From Bacillus sp. MM2020_1 (GTDB taxonomy: Bacteria > Bacillota > Bacilli > Bacillales > Cytobacillaceae): a stretch of DNA of 64,000 nt. How positions within the stretch are numbered: position 1 is the stretch's first letter; each line of letters begins with the position of its first letter. The notes below the pieces were generated by a model. It worked only from the letters and a program-made list of their open reading frames with translations. It had not been told where the DNA came from and ran no database searches. The DNA is taken from NCBI GenBank assembly GCA_011250595.1, contig JAANMP010000001.1, positions 62,001-126,000 on the forward strand, read 5' to 3'. The translations under genes were made by a program, and so were the position numbers. Below are positions 59,834 to 64,000 of the stretch, one piece after another.

Positions 59834-59853
59834 AAGCCCAATGATTTAGGCTT
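59834..59853 (-). terminator. weak terminator of mbl
   Basis: AAGCC-CAATGATTTA-GGCTT with an A-run to the left, that is TTTTTT on the minus strand. It is about 130 bp after mbl. Confidence 0.55.
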
Positions 59854-59984
59854 GTCCTGCCTGCTTCATTAGACTTTTTGTATGCAAGGTATGATGTCTT
59901 ACAACAGTAAACCAAAAAAGGGTCAAAGAATGAACAATGAAATCAATTTCAACTCGCAGGTCAAGGACAATTTTTTCAAAAAAC

Positions 59985-60986
59985 TCACCCAAACTTACGA
60001 TTTGGAATCTTGTCGATGTTATCGAGCATAATTCCTGTTCCAATTGCCACACAATCCATTGGATTTTCAGCAACTAGGACGGGAACCTTTAATTCATCCG
60101 CTAGCAACATGTCGATGCCGTGCAATAATGCGCCGCCGCCTGTTAAAATAACGCCGCGGTCAATAATGTCAGCCGATAGTTCTGGTGGTGTGCGTTCAAG
60201 AACACTTTTTGCCGCCTGAACGATGACAGCAACCGATTCACGTAAAGCGCCCTCGACTTCTTCAGAACGAACCGTGATGGTACGAGGCAGACCGCTCACC
60301 ATATCACGTCCGCGGATTTCCATTTCTTCCGAGCGTGACCCTGGGAAAACCGTCCCGATGCTGATTTTAATATTTTCAGATGTGCGTTCACCGATTAAAA
60401 GTTTGTATTCGCGCTTGATGTAGTTGAGGATTTCCATGTCGAACTTGTCACCGGCCATTTTGATGGAGGAGGAAGTCACGATATCGCCCATTGAAAGAAC
60501 GGCCACATCCGTCGTTCCGCCTCCGATGTCCACTACCATATTTCCGCTCGGTTGGAAAATGTCCATTCCCGCACCAATTGCTGCTACTTTTGGTTCTTCT
60601 TCTAAGTAAATCTTTTTCCCGCCGCTCTTTTCGGCAGCTTCTTTGATTGCCTTTTGCTCCACGCTGGTAATATTCGTTGGGCAGCAAATCAGGATGCGCG
60701 GCTTCGATAGAAAGCCTTTTACGTTTAACTTATTAATAAAATGCTTTAACATTGCTTCTGTCACATCAAAGTCAGCGATCACGCCATCTTTTAATGGACG
60801 GATCGCGACGATGTTACCAGGTGTCCGACCAACCATGCGGCGAGCTTCTTCACCAACAGCAAGTACGCGATTTGTATTTTTGTCAATTGCCACTACAGAC
60901 GGCTCATTTAATACGATTCCACGGCCCTTCACGTGAATTAACACGTTTGCCGTACCTAAATCAATCCCAATATCTCTTGCAAACAT
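59985..60986 (-). CDS. mbl: MreB-like rod-shape protein Mbl
   Basis: A 333-residue bacterial actin. It polymerises under the membrane and guides lateral wall synthesis. Phosphate 1 is IGIDLGTANVLIHVKGRGIV near residues 6-25, phosphate 2 NMVVDIGGGTTDVAV near 155, adenosine motif GVILTGGGALLHGIDMLL near 285. The sequence and length match Mbl rather than MreB, and it is preceded by spoIIID as in Bacillus. AAGGAGGAAAGAAAAGAG precedes ATG 60986. Confidence 0.97.
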   Translation of the reverse strand: MFARDIGIDLGTANVLIHVKGRGIVLNEPSVVAIDKNTNRVLAVGEEARRMVGRTPGNIVAIRPLKDGVIADFDVTEAMLKHFINKLNVKGFLSKPRILICCPTNITSVEQKAIKEAAEKSGGKKIYLEEEPKVAAIGAGMDIFQPSGNMVVDIGGGTTDVAVLSMGDIVTSSSIKMAGDKFDMEILNYIKREYKLLIGERTSENIKISIGTVFPGSRSEEMEIRGRDMVSGLPRTITVRSEEVEGALRESVAVIVQAAKSVLERTPPELSADIIDRGVILTGGGALLHGIDMLLADELKVPVLVAENPMDCVAIGTGIMLDNIDKIPNRKFG

Positions 60987-61182
60987 TCTCTTTTCTTTCC
61001 TCCTTAAAAACGGAATCCACATACTTTTCCTAATTGTATATTGTACCATACTCATTACAATTTCCATACTTTTAGAAAAAAAAGATGACAAATATTGCAG
61101 AAGGATGTCGAATTGGAGGATTCTAGAGAATGCCTTTAATAACTTGTGGATTATCCACACTGAATGCTTCGGAAATTGAGAC

Positions 61183-61455
61183 CTATTTTACAGCCTCGCC
61201 TTCCTTTTCTTCTTTCTGATATTTCATCTTTGTTGCCTCTCCCCCCCGGAGATGACGGATCGATTTATGATAATCTAAAATACCTTTAACCTCATTGGCT
61301 AGCTCTGGATTAATCTCAGGAAGTCTCTCAGTTAGATCCTTATGGACTGTACTTTTGGATACGCCAAACTCCTTCGCAATCACGCGAACCGTTTTCCTCG
61401 TCTCCACGATATACTTTCCAATCTTGATAGTTCTCTCTTTGATGTAATCGTGCAC
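61183..61455 (-). CDS. spoIIID: sporulation transcriptional regulator SpoIIID
   Basis: A 90-residue DNA-binding protein that switches mother-cell genes under sigma-E. It starts with GTG 61455 (GGGAGGGCGAG upstream) and reads MHDYIKERTIKIGKYIVETR; the helix-turn-helix is KTVRVIAKEFGVSKSTVHKD. The C-terminus is basic and Lys-rich. It confirms that the organism sporulates. mbl follows 197 bp downstream. Confidence 0.97.
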   Translation of the reverse strand: MHDYIKERTIKIGKYIVETRKTVRVIAKEFGVSKSTVHKDLTERLPEINPELANEVKGILDYHKSIRHLRGGEATKMKYQKEEKEGEAVK

Positions 61456-61556
61456 ACTCTCGCCCTCCCTAAATTGGATGTGAGAAGTGTGAAATGAGAC
61501 CCGCTTATCACTTCGACGAATTCTGCTTCCGTATTGGTGTCACCAGTTTTGGTGTT

Positions 61557-61625
61557 GGTGTCAGGCACCATTAAAATACATCTGTCCACCACCGAAGGAC
61601 ACCCCTTTGATGGGTGTCAGGCACC
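61557..61625. repeat. two GGTGTCAGGCACC elements upstream of spoIIID
   Basis: Perfect copies lie at 61557-61569 and 61613-61625, within 170 bp of the spoIIID start, so in or beside its promoter region. Confidence 0.85.
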
Positions 61626-62103
61626 AAACGGCAGAAAGTAAGTTACCTTCTGTCTATACGATGAATAATCATGTCCCCGACTGAATATCCGCTAACTTCA
61701 AACGACTCTTCACCTCAAACACTCTCTTTGTAAAGGTTTGTAACCATTTTATTAGCTTGGATACGGGATTATGCTTTAAATACTTAATCGGGACAAGATG
61801 TTATTCAAAGTTTTTTGAAAATTGGACTTCTTACTTTTTTTCGACATTCATTTGAATGTGCCCAGAATGGCGTCGTTGTGCGGTTTTTGGTTGGAAATAT
61901 CCAGCATACAGATTTTATTTCCCAAGAAATTTGTCGAGAGAAAAATTATTCAAAAATGGTGATTCTGATTGGAATGGGGCTTAAAATTGGTTTCTAGACC
62001 CGTGACTTTGCATAATTGGAAGATGTTTTTTCAAAAAGTATTGTTAAAAATATTATATTTTTGATACCTTTTTGGTATGTGTTTTTTGAAAGGATGATCC
62101 TGA
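61626..62103. other. intergenic stretch with no convincing gene
   Basis: On the minus strand VFEVKSRLKLADIQSG can be read at about 61690-61740 before a stop; it may be a relic. A plus-strand frame at 61815-61997 lacks a ribosome binding site. A promoter for the gene at 62104 is expected here. Confidence 0.3.
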
Positions 62104-62412
62104 ATGACACCTTTTACTGAAAATGTCGTTGAAATTATTCGAAGTATCCCTAAAGGAAAGGTTGCGACCTATGGCCAAGTCGCTCGGCTCGCTGGAAGCC
62201 CTCGTGCTGCCCGCCAAGTCGTCCGCGCTCTACATTCTATGAGTAAGAAGCACCGCCTCCCCTGGCACCGTGTCATCAACGCTAAAGGGCAAATCGCCCT
62301 CCAGGATGACGAGTCCTACAATGAGCAAGTGTTGTCGTTAGAGGCCGAAGGGGTTGAGATTGGCTTGAACGGAGTTATTGATCTGGAGCGGTATCAGTGG
62401 AAGCCGGAATAA
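62104..62412 (+). CDS. alkyltransferase-like protein (MGMT fold, no active-site Cys)
   Basis: A 102-residue protein with the C-terminal domain of O6-methylguanine-DNA methyltransferase. It begins FTENVVEIIRSIPKGKVATY and has AGSPRAARQVVRAL, the DNA-binding helix, and then LPWHRVINAKGQI. The methyl-acceptor motif PCHR is here PWHR: tryptophan replaces the cysteine. That defines alkyltransferase-like (ATL) proteins, which bind alkylated guanine and call nucleotide excision repair. ATG 62104 follows AAAGGATGATCCTGA. Confidence 0.9.
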   Translation: MTPFTENVVEIIRSIPKGKVATYGQVARLAGSPRAARQVVRALHSMSKKHRLPWHRVINAKGQIALQDDESYNEQVLSLEAEGVEIGLNGVIDLERYQWKPE

Positions 62413-62497
62413 TTGGGGGCATAGAGAGAATCAAGGGAGGGGTGGGAAAAGTAAAGTGGCCGATATATTGTAAAGTGAACTTAACCCCAGACCAACC

Positions 62498-62527
62498 AAA
62501 AAACACCTAGCTTCCTAGGTGTTTTTT
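62498..62527. terminator. perfect bidirectional terminator
   Basis: AAAAAACACCTAG-CTTC-CTAGGTGTTTTTT, between the ATL gene and the PBP gene. Confidence 0.9.
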
Positions 62528-62543
62528 AAAACTATTTCATCGC

Positions 62544-62590
62544 GGTGCCTGACACCGCAACTGTGGAACCGAACTCTGGTGCCTGACACC
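62544..62590. repeat. two GGTGCCTGACACC elements
   Basis: Perfect copies lie at 62544-62556 and 62578-62590, just downstream of the PBP stop codon. Confidence 0.9.
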
Positions 62591-62608
62591 AACCAACCTT
62601 TACCCCAT

Positions 62609-64000
62609 CTACCGCACCATCTCAAATACTTTCTTCACTTTTTTCACTGGCACCTGTGAACCGCCCCGGCCCTGGACGTTCTCAATCATCATCGCTACCA
62701 TCAAGCTCGGCGATTCCGTATTGTATCCAATGAACCAGCCATTTTCCGTACCGGTTTCACCCTGCTTCTGTTTTATCTCCGCCGTTCCTGTTTTACCCGC
62801 GAGCGGATGCCCCTTGATATCAGCGGCATGAGCCGTCCCGCCCGCATCGCCAACCACTTTCCGTAAATCGGCCGCAATCACTCCGGCGTGTTCAGCTGAG
62901 ACCACCGCTTCTTTCAGCACCTGGCCCTGTTGCTCCTCCGCCAAAAGAATCGGCTTCACCATGTTCCCATTATTCACAAACGGCGTATAAGCCGATAACA
63001 GATGCACAATACTCATTTGGATTTGTCCCTGTCCGTACCCCGAATCAGCGAGTGCAATTTCCCGGTCCAGCGTGCCGATCGTTGATGTTTCAAGCGGGAA
63101 CGGGAACGCCAAGTCTTCCTCAAAGCCAAATTTCTTCAGCCCGTTTGCGAACGCATCTTTCCCCGTCTTCAACGCAGCCTGGGCGAAATATATATTATCA
63201 CTGAACACAAACGCCTTTTCCAAATTAACCGGCGCAGTCCCCGCATGGACCCGCGTCACAAAGTAATTGCCCCACGACTTGTCTTTTTGCCAATTCTTCC
63301 CTTGAATCGGCACCGCCACATCCGGCGTAATCGCCCCGCTCGACAACGCCACCGCAGCCGTAATTGGCTTCATAACCGAACCCGGCGCATAGGTCATCCT
63401 AAAGCGCGTTGAGAGCGGCTGTTTCTTATTATCCTGCAGTGCCTTCCATTCGGATGCAGAGAACCCAAGCATCGCTTGATTCGGGTCAAAAGAAGGCGAG
63501 CTGACAAGCGCCAGCGTCTCACCCGTCACAGGGTTGATCGCCGCTCCTGTGCCTGCTTCCTTGCCCAGCTCATCATAAATAGCCGCCTGAACATCCGCAT
63601 CAATCGTCAACTTGACCGTTTTTCCATCCTCCACCGGCTTTTCAGCGAGCAGCTCCGCCTCGCCGCTCTTCTTTTTAATCGTAATCTTCACGCCGGGCTT
63701 CCCCTTCAATTGCTCGTCATACACCTGCTCGAGCCCTCGTTTTCCAATCATATCATTGCTCGAGTAGCCCTTATCCTTGAGCTTCGCCAACTCATCCGCC
63801 GTAATCGCCCCCACATAACCAATCAGGTGCGCCGCTGCCTTCTCATACGGATAAATCCGTGCCTCCACCTTCCGCGTTTGCACCGGCTCGAGCGCAATCA
63901 ACTGCGCAATCCGCTCCTCATCCTGTATCGCCACCCGCTTCAGCGGTACAAACAGTTCCGGCTTCACCCAACTCGCACTGAGCGCCTTCTTTATCTGCTC
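62609..64000 (-). CDS. class B penicillin-binding protein, N-terminus beyond window
   Basis: The frame is open to the window edge, so only the C-terminal part of about 463 residues is seen. It contains the end of the dimerisation region (ELFVPLKRVAIQDEERIAQL, GYVGAITADELAKLKDKGY) and a complete transpeptidase domain: SxxK as PGSVMKP near 63375, SxN as FSDNIYF near 63205, KTG as LAGKTGTAE near 62797. It crosslinks peptidoglycan from the outside of the membrane. The layout with a MecA-like N-terminal region suggests a PBP3/PbpC-type enzyme. An internal GTG at 63967 is not the real start. Confidence 0.92.
   Translation of the reverse strand, partial: EQIKKALSASWVKPELFVPLKRVAIQDEERIAQLIALEPVQTRKVEARIYPYEKAAAHLIGYVGAITADELAKLKDKGYSSNDMIGKRGLEQVYDEQLKGKPGVKITIKKKSGEAELLAEKPVEDGKTVKLTIDADVQAAIYDELGKEAGTGAAINPVTGETLALVSSPSFDPNQAMLGFSASEWKALQDNKKQPLSTRFRMTYAPGSVMKPITAAVALSSGAITPDVAVPIQGKNWQKDKSWGNYFVTRVHAGTAPVNLEKAFVFSDNIYFAQAALKTGKDAFANGLKKFGFEEDLAFPFPLETSTIGTLDREIALADSGYGQGQIQMSIVHLLSAYTPFVNNGNMVKPILLAEEQQGQVLKEAVVSAEHAGVIAADLRKVVGDAGGTAHAADIKGHPLAGKTGTAEIKQKQGETGTENGWFIGYNTESPSLMVAMMIENVQGRGGSQVPVKKVKKVFEMVR

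Noticed and set aside
59846-60073. 75-codon minus-strand frame overlapping the mbl 3' end
   Set aside because: It lies mostly inside mbl in another frame and runs into the terminator.
61815-61997. 60-codon plus-strand frame
   Set aside because: No ribosome binding site; the sequence looks random.

Overview
The window looks like chromosomal DNA of an endospore-forming, low-GC Gram-positive bacterium of the family Bacillaceae. A Neobacillus, Mesobacillus or Bacillus-like genus is likely, but the sequence alone does not settle it. The evidence is spoIIID, a CotA-type spore laccase, a YjcZ-type peptide, several DUF3231 proteins, strong AGGAGG ribosome binding sites, and the gene sets ywqB-ywqA and fabZ-mbl-spoIIID that I recall from B. 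subtilis. No rRNA, tRNA, transposase or CRISPR array was seen.

Bases 1-16 kb are an accessory region. It carries small membrane or hypothetical proteins, an SLC13/ArsB-type permease, a MATE exporter with its own XRE regulator, and many decayed genes: a gerA-type germinant receptor, a CBO0543-like gene, a beta-propeller lactonase and an ABM monooxygenase with an in-frame TAG. These genes are separated by at least a dozen copies of a short palindromic repeat built around CGGGTGC or CGGAGCAG. Bases 16-21 kb hold metE under a cobalamin riboswitch, bracketed by two copies of the 3' end of a DUF3231 gene.

Bases 21-33 kb hold spore-related and surface genes: a YjcZ peptide, cotA, a DUF6944-like protein, a Gly/Tyr-rich protein, a LysM/SH3 protein and several small membrane proteins. 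Bases 33-39 kb carry ywqB (SWIM zinc finger), an RNA polymerase alpha-CTD-like protein and the SNF2 helicase gene ywqA. A 2192-residue exported mosaic protein follows (lamin-tail, OB-like, PHP-type phosphoesterase and Ig repeats), then a HupE/UreJ-like membrane protein. Bases 48-55 kb hold two broken membrane-protein genes, a methyltransferase, a YvgN-like aldo/keto reductase, an MFS exporter divergent from an HxlR regulator, and a coiled-coil 3D-domain cell-wall protein. Bases 55-64 kb are a core segment: an XRE regulator, ssb, ywpF, a lipoprotein, fabZ, an EpuA-domain protein, mbl, spoIIID, an alkyltransferase-like protein and the C-terminal part of a class B penicillin-binding protein cut by the window edge.

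The most striking unexplained signal is a class of intergenic arrays. Four unrelated short motifs (ATTCCGCC, GGCAGATA, TTATCAGCG, GTGCCGTTTT) each recur about five times at a period of exactly 21 bp or alternating 20/21 bp, with variable DNA between. The ATTCCGCC type occurs at four loci. A separate 13-nt element, GGTGTCAGGCACC, occurs about 15 times between 31.6 and 62.6 kb. It sits three times in frame inside the SNF2 helicase gene and once in the 3' end of the MFS gene. These repeat types occupy largely separate territories.
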